From Streptomyces lasiicapitis (GTDB taxonomy: Bacteria > Actinomycetota > Actinomycetes > Streptomycetales > Streptomycetaceae): a stretch of 64,000 bases of DNA. Each line of letters opens with the position of its first letter. The stretch's first letter is position 1. Of this stretch, positions 33,852 through 43,261 are shown in pieces. The stretch covers positions 115,535-179,534 of the forward strand of contig NZ_BMNG01000020.1 of the NCBI RefSeq assembly GCF_014646335.1. The letters run 5' to 3'. The notes below the pieces were generated by a model. The model had not been told where the DNA came from. It did not search any database and saw nothing but the letters and a program-made list of their open reading frames with translations. The position numbers and the translations under genes were made by a program.

Positions 33852-33887
33852 GGCGTACGACTCGACACCGAGTCGTACGCCCTTTTT
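33852..33887 (+). terminator. Rho-independent terminator
   Basis: A perfect 13-bp stem (33852-33864 with 33869-33881), a 4-nt loop and TTTTT at 33883-33887. It ends transcription ahead of the BlaI-type gene. Confidence 0.92.
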
Positions 33888-33924
33888 GTTGCGGAAATGC
33901 CCGGTATGCCACGTCCATCACGCC

Positions 33925-33948
33925 ATTAGTGACCTCGCCCACTATTGT
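33925..33948 (+). promoter_or_regulatory. Operator-like dyad overlapping the -10 box of the BlaI-type gene
   Basis: ATTAGTG (33925-33931) and CACTATT (33940-33946) form an inverted repeat with one mismatch and an 8-nt spacer. The right arm overlaps TATTGT (33943-33948), which ends 6 nt before GTG 33955. This fits autorepression. The half-sites also resemble a BldD-type AGTGA..CACT. Confidence 0.45.
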
Positions 33949-33954
33949 TCAAGC

Positions 33955-34431
33955 GTGCCTCGCCCATTGGGAGAACTCGAAGACGCAGTGATGACCCGGG
34001 TGTGGAAGTGGAACCGCCCCGTGACCGTTCGAGAAGTCCTGGAAGACCTTCAGCAGGAACGGTCCATCGCGTACACGACCGTCATGACCGTTTTGGACAA
34101 TCTCCATCAGAAGGGCTGGGTGCGCCGCGAAGCGGAAGGCCGGGCCTATCGATATGAGGCGGTCTCCACGCGTGCCGCGTACGCCGCCGCACTGATGAAC
34201 GAAGCCTGGTCGCAGAGTGACAACCCGGCGGCCGCTCTCGTCGCCTTCTTCGGGATGATGTCGCCGCAGCAGCGGGAAGCGCTGAGCGACGCCGTTCGCA
34301 TGGTGGAAGGCGACACGGATCGCAAGGCGGAAGCCGAAGCGGATCGAAGGGCGGAAGCCGAAGCCGGGGCCGAACGCGAGGCGGAAGCCGAGCAGAACCC
34401 CACAGCCCCCGAGCCGGGGTCCGAACGATAG
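33955..34431 (+). CDS. BlaI/MecI-family transcriptional regulator
   Basis: This 158-residue protein has the winged-helix of the Penicillinase_R family: RPLGELEDAVMTRVWKWNRPVTVREVLEDL, then SIAYTTVMTVLDNLHQKGWVRRE and the wing GRAYRYEAVSTRAAYAAALMNEA. The tail (about 125-158) is an Ala/Glu/Arg low-complexity run (KAEAEADRRAEAEAGAEREAEAEQ). No BlaR1-type sensor or beta-lactamase is beside it. GTG 33955 is preferred over longer in-frame starts because the operator-like dyad and -10 box lie just upstream. Confidence 0.9.
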   Translation: MPRPLGELEDAVMTRVWKWNRPVTVREVLEDLQQERSIAYTTVMTVLDNLHQKGWVRREAEGRAYRYEAVSTRAAYAAALMNEAWSQSDNPAAALVAFFGMMSPQQREALSDAVRMVEGDTDRKAEAEADRRAEAEAGAEREAEAEQNPTAPEPGSER

Positions 34432-34434
34432 CGT
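34429..34434 (+). promoter_or_regulatory. Predicted -10 box of leaderless promoter
   Basis: TAGCGT ends 6 nt before ATG 34441. It overlaps the stop codon of the upstream regulator. Confidence 0.45.
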
Positions 34435-34440
34435 CCGCTC

Positions 34441-35034
34441 ATGCCAGCACAGCCCGACGAACTCCCGCAGGCGCCCGGCGAACTCGGCGCGCGCGGTGTG
34501 CTCCCGGCAAATGCGGTCTCCGTACGCAGGGCCCGCACCGCCGATGTGCCCGCGGTCCGGGGCCTGCTCGACCCGTACGTCCGCCGGGGCATCCTGCTCG
34601 ACAAAGCGACGGTCACGCTTTACGAGGACATCCAGGAGTTCTGGGTCGCGGAACGCGCGGCGGAGGACGGCAAAGCGGGTCCTGTGGTCGGCTGCGGCGC
34701 GCTGCACGTGATGTGGGAAGACCTTGCCGAAGTACGCACGCTGGCGGTGAATCCACAGGTCAAGGGCGCGGGCGTGGGGCATCGGCTGCTCGGTGAGTTG
34801 CTGCGGACCGCCCGCTGGCTCGGTGTCCGGCGGGTTTTCTGCCTCACCTTCGAAGTGGACTTCTTCGCCAAGCACGGCTTCGTGGAGATCGGTGAGACGC
34901 CCGTCGATACGGTCGACACAGATGTCTACAGCGAGCTGCTGCGTTCCTATGACGAGGGCGTCGCGGAGTTCCTCGGCCTCGAACGAGTGAAACCGAACAC
35001 CTTGGGCAACAGCCGGATGCTTCTGCATCTGTGA
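34441..35034 (+). CDS. Amino-acid (glutamate) N-acetyltransferase, short GNAT type
   Basis: This 197-residue GNAT protein resembles the short stand-alone N-acetylglutamate synthases of actinobacteria (S-NAGS), which start arginine synthesis by acetylating glutamate. It has SVRRARTADVPAVRGLLDPYV and LHVMWEDLAEVRTLAVNPQVKGAGVGHRLLGELL, which includes the CoA-binding V-x-G-x-G-x-G segment. Then come FCLTFEVDFFAKHGFVEIGE and a C-terminal NTLGNSRMLLHL. No carbamate kinase-like domain is present. It starts at leaderless distance from TAGCGT, next to the lsr2 locus. Confidence 0.88.
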   Translation: MPAQPDELPQAPGELGARGVLPANAVSVRRARTADVPAVRGLLDPYVRRGILLDKATVTLYEDIQEFWVAERAAEDGKAGPVVGCGALHVMWEDLAEVRTLAVNPQVKGAGVGHRLLGELLRTARWLGVRRVFCLTFEVDFFAKHGFVEIGETPVDTVDTDVYSELLRSYDEGVAEFLGLERVKPNTLGNSRMLLHL

Positions 35035-35050
35035 TCGTGACCGAGCTATT

Positions 35051-35070
35051 CCGGGCAGTCACATGCCCGG
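35051..35070 (+). terminator. Stem-loop after the acetyltransferase
   Basis: CCGGGCA (35051-35057) pairs with TGCCCGG (35064-35070) around a 6-nt loop. No U run follows. Confidence 0.5.
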
Positions 35071-35161
35071 GTGCCCTATGTCCGAAACGCGCATGTTTCC
35101 CGGGATCTCGTGCAGCCGGTCTCTCCCAGGGGTTTGTGTTTTTCCAGGAAAAGCGGTTTGC

Positions 35162-35191
35162 TTTCCGACGTACTGCAGTGCTGCATATAAC
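35162..35191 (+). promoter_or_regulatory. Predicted lsr2 promoter in an AT-rich leader
   Basis: TTTCCG (35162-35167), 18 nt, TATAAC (35186-35191). The stretch from about 35133 to 35195 is AT-rich for this genome (TTTGTGTTTTTCC, GGAAAAG, TGCTTTCC, CATATAAC), making it a plausible Lsr2 target. The leader to the GTG is about 60 nt. Confidence 0.5.
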
Positions 35192-35259
35192 AGGGGGCGG
35201 GGAATCTGCGGCTCATGCCGCACGGTTCGGCCCTGAAGTTATCGATGAAAGGAAATCCG

Positions 35260-35595
35260 GTGGCACAGAAGGTTCAGGTCCTTCTTGTCGATGACCTCGA
35301 TGGCGTCGAGGCGGACGAGACCGTGACGTTCGCGCTGGACGGCAAGTCGTACGAGATCGATCTCACCACCGCGAACGCCGACAAGCTGCGCGGTCTTCTC
35401 GAGCCGTACCTCAAGGGCGGCCGTCGGACCGGGGGCCGCTCCAGCGGACGCGGCAAGGCGCGCGCCGCGGCTTCGGGCGGCAGCCAGGACACGGCGCAGA
35501 TTCGCGCGTGGGCGAAGGACAACGGCTTCGAGGTCAACGACCGCGGCCGCGTCCCCGCGTCCATCCGCGAGGCCTACGAGAAGGCCAACGGCTGA
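35260..35595 (+). CDS. lsr2: Nucleoid-associated protein Lsr2
   Basis: Lsr2 is the actinobacterial H-NS-like silencer of AT-rich and horizontally acquired DNA. The protein is 111 residues, the canonical length. The N-terminal dimerisation half is AQKVQVLLVDDLDGVEADET and FALDGKSYEIDLTT. The C-terminal DNA-binding half contains the helix QIRAWAKDNGFEVNDRGRVP with the R-G-R motif (RGRVP) that inserts into the minor groove. GTG 35260 is chosen because GAAAGGA lies about 7 nt upstream. The last 22 nt overlap the end of the convergent SCO3374-type gene. Confidence 0.96.
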   Translation: MAQKVQVLLVDDLDGVEADETVTFALDGKSYEIDLTTANADKLRGLLEPYLKGGRRTGGRSSGRGKARAAASGGSQDTAQIRAWAKDNGFEVNDRGRVPASIREAYEKANG

Positions 35596-36215
35596 CTGCT
35601 CGTGCGCCACAGCCGGACCCGGTGGCACTGCGTTGCCGCCGTGTCCACGAGGCGTACGAGATCGGAGCCCGCGGCGGAGCCGGAATGGGGGTCGGTTCCG
35701 CTGCCGCCCGCGCACAGGGCCGCGCTCGGCGCCAGGGTCGCCGCGGCCGTGAGTGACGGCAGCGTCGCCTCCACCTCGTAGCCGGGCTCGGGGGGCCGCA
35801 GCCAGACGGCGGCCCCTCGCGGACCGGGCGGGCCGGGAGGGGTGGGCGCGTCGACCAGACCGCCCGCGCCGATCGCCTTCAGGTCCAGGGGGATGTCCCC
35901 CCACTCCAGCCAGTCGAGCAGCCCCGGCAGCTCGTCCGCGCTGCCCGCGGCCACGAACAGCCGCATCGTCTCGCCGTGCAGGGCCACGGGCGCCTTCGGG
36001 CCCACATGCCGCAGCGCCGCGAATCCCGCCTCGGCCGGCAGCTCGAACACGTCGAAGCGCAGCCCCGTGAGCAGCCGGATGTCCGGCCCGGGAGTCACGG
36101 CCCAGCCCAGGCCGTTCTCGTACCAGCACCGCACCGCCGCCGGATCCCATGGGGCCGCGCCGTGCGGGCCGCGCTCGTCGACCGGCGGCCTGGGGTGGGG
36201 AACGCTGAGGGCCAT
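35574..36215 (-). CDS. SCO3374-family protein (prim-pol-like N-terminal domain suspected)
   Basis: This 213-residue protein is of the streptomycete family found between lsr2 and clpC (named from memory after SCO3374). Segments such as DPAAVRCWYENGLGWAVTPGPDIRLLTGLRFDVFELP (split) resemble the opening of bifunctional DNA primase/polymerase domains, but the acidic catalytic cluster is not convincing, so an enzyme role is doubtful. Later segments are FVAAGSADELPGLLDWLEWGDIPLDL and AAVWLRPPEPGYEV. ATG 36215 has GGGGC nearby and is preferred over upstream in-frame starts. It is convergent with lsr2. Confidence 0.72.
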   Translation of the reverse strand: MALSVPHPRPPVDERGPHGAAPWDPAAVRCWYENGLGWAVTPGPDIRLLTGLRFDVFELPAEAGFAALRHVGPKAPVALHGETMRLFVAAGSADELPGLLDWLEWGDIPLDLKAIGAGGLVDAPTPPGPPGPRGAAVWLRPPEPGYEVEATLPSLTAAATLAPSAALCAGGSGTDPHSGSAAGSDLVRLVDTAATQCHRVRLWRTSSQPLAFS

Positions 36216-36333
36216 GCCCCGAGCAACAGCGCGAGGCACGCTGGGGTTACGGTCCACGTCACGCTGGGTGTCGACACGGATGCGTACGGTGGTCGAAAGG
36301 GGGGCGTGATGGCGTACTCGGTCGCGCAAGGGT

Positions 36334-36347
36334 GTTCGCCCGTAGCG
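36334..36347. promoter_or_regulatory. ClgR-like site 1 upstream of clpC
   Basis: GTTCGC-CCGTA-GCG. It matches the core CGC-N5-GCG but misses some flanking consensus positions. Confidence 0.4.
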
Positions 36348-36439
36348 GAGGGAACCGGTGCGCGCTGCATGGAGTGTCAGTGCATACGGGTAAGACATCC
36401 CTAGTGGGGAGGGGCGACACGCGGTGTTCAGGCGTCTCA

Positions 36440-36457
36440 CGTTCGCCAACGGCGTAC
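36440..36457. promoter_or_regulatory. ClgR-like site 2 upstream of clpC
   Basis: CGTTCGC-CAACG-GCGTAC fits CGCYNANRGCGWWS, the core of the actinobacterial ClgR consensus as I remember it, at all core positions. It is centred about 66 bp upstream of the predicted sigma-R start. Confidence 0.6.
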
Positions 36458-36485
36458 TGCCGGTGAGGGTAACTGCCTGGCCTGC

Positions 36486-36513
36486 GGGAACATCGTCTCG
36501 CACCATCAGGTTG
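36486..36513 (+). promoter_or_regulatory. Sigma-R-like promoter of clpC
   Basis: GGGAAC, 18 nt, GTTG. This matches the GGAAT-N18-GTT sigma-R type except for C in the sixth position. A sigma-E (GGAAC) reading is also possible. Start would be near 36518. Confidence 0.5.
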
Positions 36514-36681
36514 GAGCATATGTCGGCGTTGGAGTCAGGAAGCGTTCTCTACCGTAGTGAGGGTGATCCGGACGGGTGTCGGCAGTTGGAATGAGCGGTC
36601 CCCGCTTGCGGGACTAAGCTGCGGAAGGACAGGGAGGGGAGCGTCCCCTTACTGCCTGACCGCTCTGAGGAGCGATTAACG

Positions 36682-39207
<2,526 letters not shown>

Positions 39208-39235
39208 CGCTGGCGCTTTGCTGAGCGGCATGCTT

Positions 39236-39276
39236 GGGGCTGCCCCGGACCTTACGGTTCGGGGCAGCCCCTTTTT
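39236..39276 (+). terminator. Rho-independent terminator after clpC
   Basis: A 16-bp stem (39236-39251 with 39256-39271, one G-U pair), a TTAC loop and TTTTT at 39272-39276. It ends 2 nt before the convergent NACHT gene's stop, so it also shields that gene's 3' end. Confidence 0.9.
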
Positions 39277-39277
39277 G

Positions 39278-42200
39278 TCAGGCGGGTGGCGTGTTCCAGA
39301 AGGTGTTGCGCACCTCGACGTTGGCTTCCGGAAACAGGCTGGTGTAGCGATCGGCCGACAATCGGTGATCTCCGTTGGCGCCAATGGTGACTGTGCGTAC
39401 TCCTGGGAACACCCTGCTCAGGTGGGTGAGGTCCTCGGTTCCATGCAGCCCGGATAGGCGGAGCGTTTCGATTCCGAGGAGTTCTGGGGACTGCGTGAAC
39501 GCAGGGAGAAGGCCCCTTTCCAGGCTGAGTTCGTTGAGGGAAGGATGAGCGGCCATCTCTTCGAAGTGCTCAGAGGTGAGTTCACCCTCGGGGGCGACCA
39601 AGGCGAGGTGTCTCAGAGTCTGCCAATGTCCCAAGCCTCGCAGCCTATTGCTGACCGTTGCCCTGCCGATGAGAGTGAGGAACTCCAAAGGCGCGCAGGT
39701 GGGCAACGATGCGTTGAGATTTCCGCCTTCCAACAGCGAGCTGATGTAAAGGGTGCGCAGAGTCGTCAGACGCTCCAGACCCCGCACGGCAGTGCCCAGG
39801 GTCAGCGAGGACAACTCCAGCGTGGCGAGTGGGCTGAGATCCAACGGTGCCTGGCACGACGAAAGCCCGAGGGCGTTGAGCCGCTGCAGGGATGTGAACG
39901 GGGTGAGATCGGACAGCTCGGGGTTGTCGATGACGTGCAGGTGGGTGAGCGTGTCCGGGGTGACAAAAGTGAGCAGGTCCCGCGCTGTGTAAGCGCCGAA
40001 AATGGTGACCAGAGGCTGTGCACCGATCCGGCGCAATGCTCGCGCCTGTGCCCTGTTCTTTGCTGTGAAGAACACGCCCTGCGGAGACACCCCGGAAAGG
40101 ATTTCGTCGGCGTACTCATCGGCGTCGAACTGTTCCCAGGTCTGGAGGAGCTGCACGCGGACACTTGACTCAGTATGGCCCCGGAACTGCTTCAGCACAG
40201 GCAGAGAGGCGTCCGTGCCCACGAGCCGCGCGGTATGGACCACCCCCAACGCCTCATCATCCGAAAGCCCCTCCGGGCCCGGAAGCAGCTCAAGGACCAA
40301 GGGCCCCGCCTCCGCCAGCGCGCGGGACTCCGCTGCCGTGCGTGGAGGTATGAGGCCCGCCGCCCGGGCCTCCACCTCCTGCCGTACCGCGGGGGACAGG
40401 GACGTCGCGTCGTCCAGGCAGGCCAGGGCCAGGAGGGCGACTCGGGGGCCGGTGTCGGCTGACAGCAGCTTGCGTAACAGCGTGTTGCGTTCGGTGGGGC
40501 GGGCGTGGGCCACCGACATGCGGATCACGTCCTCCCACTGGGGGTCGTCGGCGTGGGAGACGAGGGCGTCGAGGTGGCCCTCGGACACGGCGGCGCGGGC
40601 GCCCAGGTAGTCCTGGAAGGTGCGGTGGACGAAGTCGACGGCGTCGGGACCGGGTTCGCGCAGCAGCCCGCTGCGGTGCAGCAGGTGGCGGAAGACGGCC
40701 GCGGCGTCGCCCTGTTCGGCGGCGGAGGCGATGTTCGGGAGGGCGCGCTCCAGCAACAGCAGCGCGCCGTCGTGGTCCATTTCCGTGCGTCCGCTGAGGG
40801 TCAGGCCGTACGCGAGGGACTGGAGGAGGTCGAGCTGGGCCTCCTCCGTGAGCTCGATGCCGTCGGGCGCGCCCATACCCCGTTCGCGGTCGCGGCGGGT
40901 GAGGAGCATGGAGAGGGCCGCGTCGTAGAGGGACTTGCGGCTCTGGGGGAGAAAGCCACGGCGTTCGCGGTGCAGGGCGCAGATCAGGCCGCACATCAGG
41001 GGGTTGGTGGCCATGCGGGCCAGGTCGCGTTTGGCGCGCAGGGAGGAAAGGAGCTGTTCCGCGTACGGCTCGGCGTCCGCTGCCGTGTGCCAGCGGTGCA
41101 CGAACGTGGCGACGTCGGCGCGGTTCATCGGCGCGAGCGCGAGCTCGCGGAAGTCGCGCTCGGCGAGCCAGGTGGGGCGGACGGCCGTGGGACGCGAGGT
41201 GACCAGCCACTGGTTGGCGGGATACGCGTGGGTGAGGTCGAGGAGCCAGTCGCGGGTGCGAACGCGGTCGGCGGCGGGCACCTCGTCGACGCCGTCGATC
41301 AGGACGAGCCCGCGGCCGGCGCGGAGGACGCCCGAGGCCCAGCCGTCGGGCGGCGTGTGCGGGCAGCCGACGGCGGTGAGGAAGGCGTCCGGGGAGGGCA
41401 GGGTTCCGGTTCTGATCAGCGTACGTAAGGGGAGTACGAAGGGGACGCGGTCGGAGGCGGACGGGGTGGGGGCGGCGCGGGTGCGGGTGGCGGTGCTGAC
41501 GGCGAGCCACTGGACGAGCGTCGTCTTGCCGGAGCCCGCGTCGCCGCGCAGCAGCACGCGGGGGTGTTCGGCGAGGGCCGCGTCGGCGGGGAGATGGACG
41601 GTGACGGGCCCTGCGTCGAGGAGGGCTTCGAGGTCGTCGTGGGGGCGGCTTTCGGTGCTGGTCGCCTCCAGGCTCAGGTAGGCGACTTCCAGGGGCCAGC
41701 GGTCGGGGGACTCGCGGAGGTCGATGCCGTAGATGGTGATGCGGTTGTGCTTCTCGGCGATGTGGTCGAGGTAGCGGCGCTCGAACGCGGCGGCGGCCAC
41801 GTCCGGGCGGGGGTTCCGGGCGATCAACTCGTCAAGTTTGGCTATGAGTTCCGCCTGGCTGCGCGTCTGCTCCACCAGGGTGCGGGCCACGAAGGTCGAC
41901 CGCTGGGTGAAGAAGTGGACGACGTGGACGCAGGCCAGCTCGGTGAGGGAGTCGAGGAAGGCGGTGGCGTCGGCGGAGAGATGGGCCGGGGCGGGGGTGC
42001 GGGCGCGGAGCTCGCGGGCGAGTTCCCGGTGGCCGAGACGTACCGCCTGGACGTCGTCCATCTCCAGGTCGCCGAGGCCGAGGAGGGTGCGGGCGAGGGC
42101 GTCGGCGACGGCCGTCTCCTCGTCCGGGGGCACCGGCCGTTCGCCGGGCGACGCGGCGGCCCGCTCGACCAGGCGGGCGGCCAGCTTCCGTACGTCGGGC

Positions 42201-42361
42201 TCCGCGAGGGTGCGTTTCTCGCCACGGAAGGAGACGAGGGACGCCAGGCGCACGGGCCCCTCGGTGAGGCCCGCGCCGGGGCCGTCCTGGCGGAACAGCT
42301 TCTTCAGGAGCGGTGCCACGGCGGACGCCGCGAGCCGCGTGCCGAGCAGTGCGGGATCCAT
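39278..42361 (-). CDS. NACHT-LRR (bacterial NLR-like) protein 1
   Basis: This 1027-residue STAND protein has an N-terminal helical region (about 1-235; DPALLGTRLAASAVAPLLKK, FFTQRSTFVARTLVEQT) and a NACHT domain. Walker A is LLRGDAGSGKTTLVQWLAV, Walker B is GLVLIDGVDEVP, and WLVTSRPTAV and FLPQSRKSLYDAALSMLLTR follow. The C-terminal half has leucine-rich repeats (SSLTLGTAVRGLERLTTLRTL, LNELSLERGLL, IETLRLSGLHGTEDLTHLSR). Bacterial NACHT-LRR proteins act in anti-phage defence as sensors that oligomerise on ligand recognition. The downstream third (39280-40250) has clearly lower G+C than the rest. It is closely related to the second NLR gene at 43262. ATG 42361 is preceded by GGGGGA about 10 nt upstream. 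Confidence 0.88.
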   Translation of the reverse strand: MDPALLGTRLAASAVAPLLKKLFRQDGPGAGLTEGPVRLASLVSFRGEKRTLAEPDVRKLAARLVERAAASPGERPVPPDEETAVADALARTLLGLGDLEMDDVQAVRLGHRELARELRARTPAPAHLSADATAFLDSLTELACVHVVHFFTQRSTFVARTLVEQTRSQAELIAKLDELIARNPRPDVAAAAFERRYLDHIAEKHNRITIYGIDLRESPDRWPLEVAYLSLEATSTESRPHDDLEALLDAGPVTVHLPADAALAEHPRVLLRGDAGSGKTTLVQWLAVSTATRTRAAPTPSASDRVPFVLPLRTLIRTGTLPSPDAFLTAVGCPHTPPDGWASGVLRAGRGLVLIDGVDEVPAADRVRTRDWLLDLTHAYPANQWLVTSRPTAVRPTWLAERDFRELALAPMNRADVATFVHRWHTAADAEPYAEQLLSSLRAKRDLARMATNPLMCGLICALHRERRGFLPQSRKSLYDAALSMLLTRRDRERGMGAPDGIELTEEAQLDLLQSLAYGLTLSGRTEMDHDGALLLLERALPNIASAAEQGDAAAVFRHLLHRSGLLREPGPDAVDFVHRTFQDYLGARAAVSEGHLDALVSHADDPQWEDVIRMSVAHARPTERNTLLRKLLSADTGPRVALLALACLDDATSLSPAVRQEVEARAAGLIPPRTAAESRALAEAGPLVLELLPGPEGLSDDEALGVVHTARLVGTDASLPVLKQFRGHTESSVRVQLLQTWEQFDADEYADEILSGVSPQGVFFTAKNRAQARALRRIGAQPLVTIFGAYTARDLLTFVTPDTLTHLHVIDNPELSDLTPFTSLQRLNALGLSSCQAPLDLSPLATLELSSLTLGTAVRGLERLTTLRTLYISSLLEGGNLNASLPTCAPLEFLTLIGRATVSNRLRGLGHWQTLRHLALVAPEGELTSEHFEEMAAHPSLNELSLERGLLPAFTQSPELLGIETLRLSGLHGTEDLTHLSRVFPGVRTVTIGANGDHRLSADRYTSLFPEANVEVRNTFWNTPPA

Positions 42362-42422
42362 GTGCGGTGTGTCCCCCTGTGACGTGGACCGTGAACGGTG
42401 CGCCCTGCGGCACGGCAGCGTC

Positions 42423-43118
42423 TCATGGGCGCGGGGTGGCGTCGACGCCACGTTCGTCGGTGCCGCGACCGTCGGGGGTGCGGCCTTCGTCCGCGCCCCC
42501 GCGGGCATCGTCCCCGCAGCCGTCAAGCCGCAGGAAGTCAAGGCGGAACGGGTCCCCGGCCAGCTCCGTCTGCGCGGGCGAGTCCTCGGGGAGCGTCACG
42601 TCGAGGTCCAGCGGAATGGCTCCGTGGGCGCGGTGCAGGTGCCGGTGGATCGCTTCGTCGAGTTCGGCGCGGGACCAGCCCCGCTGGACGGCCTCGGTGG
42701 CGTAGAAGTCCAGCTCCGCGCGGGTCTCCAGACGGTCCATCAGTACGGTGATGTGGCCCCAGGGGAGCTGGGCGACGGGGCGCTGCGCGATCCGTCCCGG
42801 CCAGGTGCGGGCCAGCTTGCGCATGTGTGTCAGGTTCCGCCGGGAGAAGCCGCGTTGGGTCGGGTGGGCGGCCTTCAGGTCGGCGGCGAGGCGGGCCACG
42901 AAGTCGGTGTCCCGGTCGTCCGGGGCTTCCGGGTCACCCCGGTCGGCCTGTTCCTCGTGGGACAGCAGCAGCTTGCCGATCTGCCAGTACGTCTGGACGA
43001 GCTCGGCGTTCACCGCCTGCCGCGTGCGGGTGCGTGCGGCGGTGACGGTGTCCCGGGCCTGCCCGAGGAGGTCGTCGTACGCCGAAGGGTCGGCGGGGTC
43101 CGGTGGGGCGGGTGCCAT
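42423..43118 (-). CDS. DUF1016/YhcG-family N-terminal domain protein lacking the nuclease domain
   Basis: This 231-residue protein has the DUF1016 N-terminal helical domain: VNAELVQTYWQIGKLLLSHEE, FSRRNLTHMRKLARTWP, LPWGHITVLMDRL and EAVQRGWSRAELDEAIHRHLH. In YhcG this is followed, after a DPFxxDFLxLxx hinge, by a PDDEXK nuclease domain. Here the hinge (GDPFRLDFLRLDG) is present but a 32-residue Gly/Asp/Arg tail then ends the protein, so the nuclease is missing. ATG 43118 has AAGGA upstream. ATG 43148 in frame has none. It lies 61 nt before NLR1 and 143 nt after NLR2 on the same strand. Confidence 0.82.
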   Translation of the reverse strand: MAPAPPDPADPSAYDDLLGQARDTVTAARTRTRQAVNAELVQTYWQIGKLLLSHEEQADRGDPEAPDDRDTDFVARLAADLKAAHPTQRGFSRRNLTHMRKLARTWPGRIAQRPVAQLPWGHITVLMDRLETRAELDFYATEAVQRGWSRAELDEAIHRHLHRAHGAIPLDLDVTLPEDSPAQTELAGDPFRLDFLRLDGCGDDARGGADEGRTPDGRGTDERGVDATPRP

Positions 43119-43261
43119 GGCTTCGGTGTCCTTGTACGTGGGGTACATGGGGTCGAGGTTTGCGCAGGCGGTGCTTTACAGGAGGGTGATCCGTGTCGGG
43201 TCATCCGAACGTGTGGGGGTGGAGCGGGAGTTCGGATGTGACGCCAGGAGGTCATGGGTCG

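Larger units (their letters stand above)
36216..36681 (+). promoter_or_regulatory. 466-nt clpC upstream control region
   Basis: No gene is seen. It holds a TGTCAGTG-N8-TAAGAC motif (36375-36396), two GTTCGC-N5-GCG ClgR-type sites and a GGGAAC-N18-GTTG promoter (36486-36513). Small hairpins lie in the leader (for example GGTCCCCGC..GCGGGACT at about 36595-36614) and a GAGGAGCGA ribosome site precedes the ATG at 36682. Confidence 0.6.

Noticed and set aside
35574..36215. A functional DNA primase for the SCO3374-type protein
   Set aside because: The acidic cluster required for prim-pol catalysis could not be made out, so only a weak resemblance is reported.
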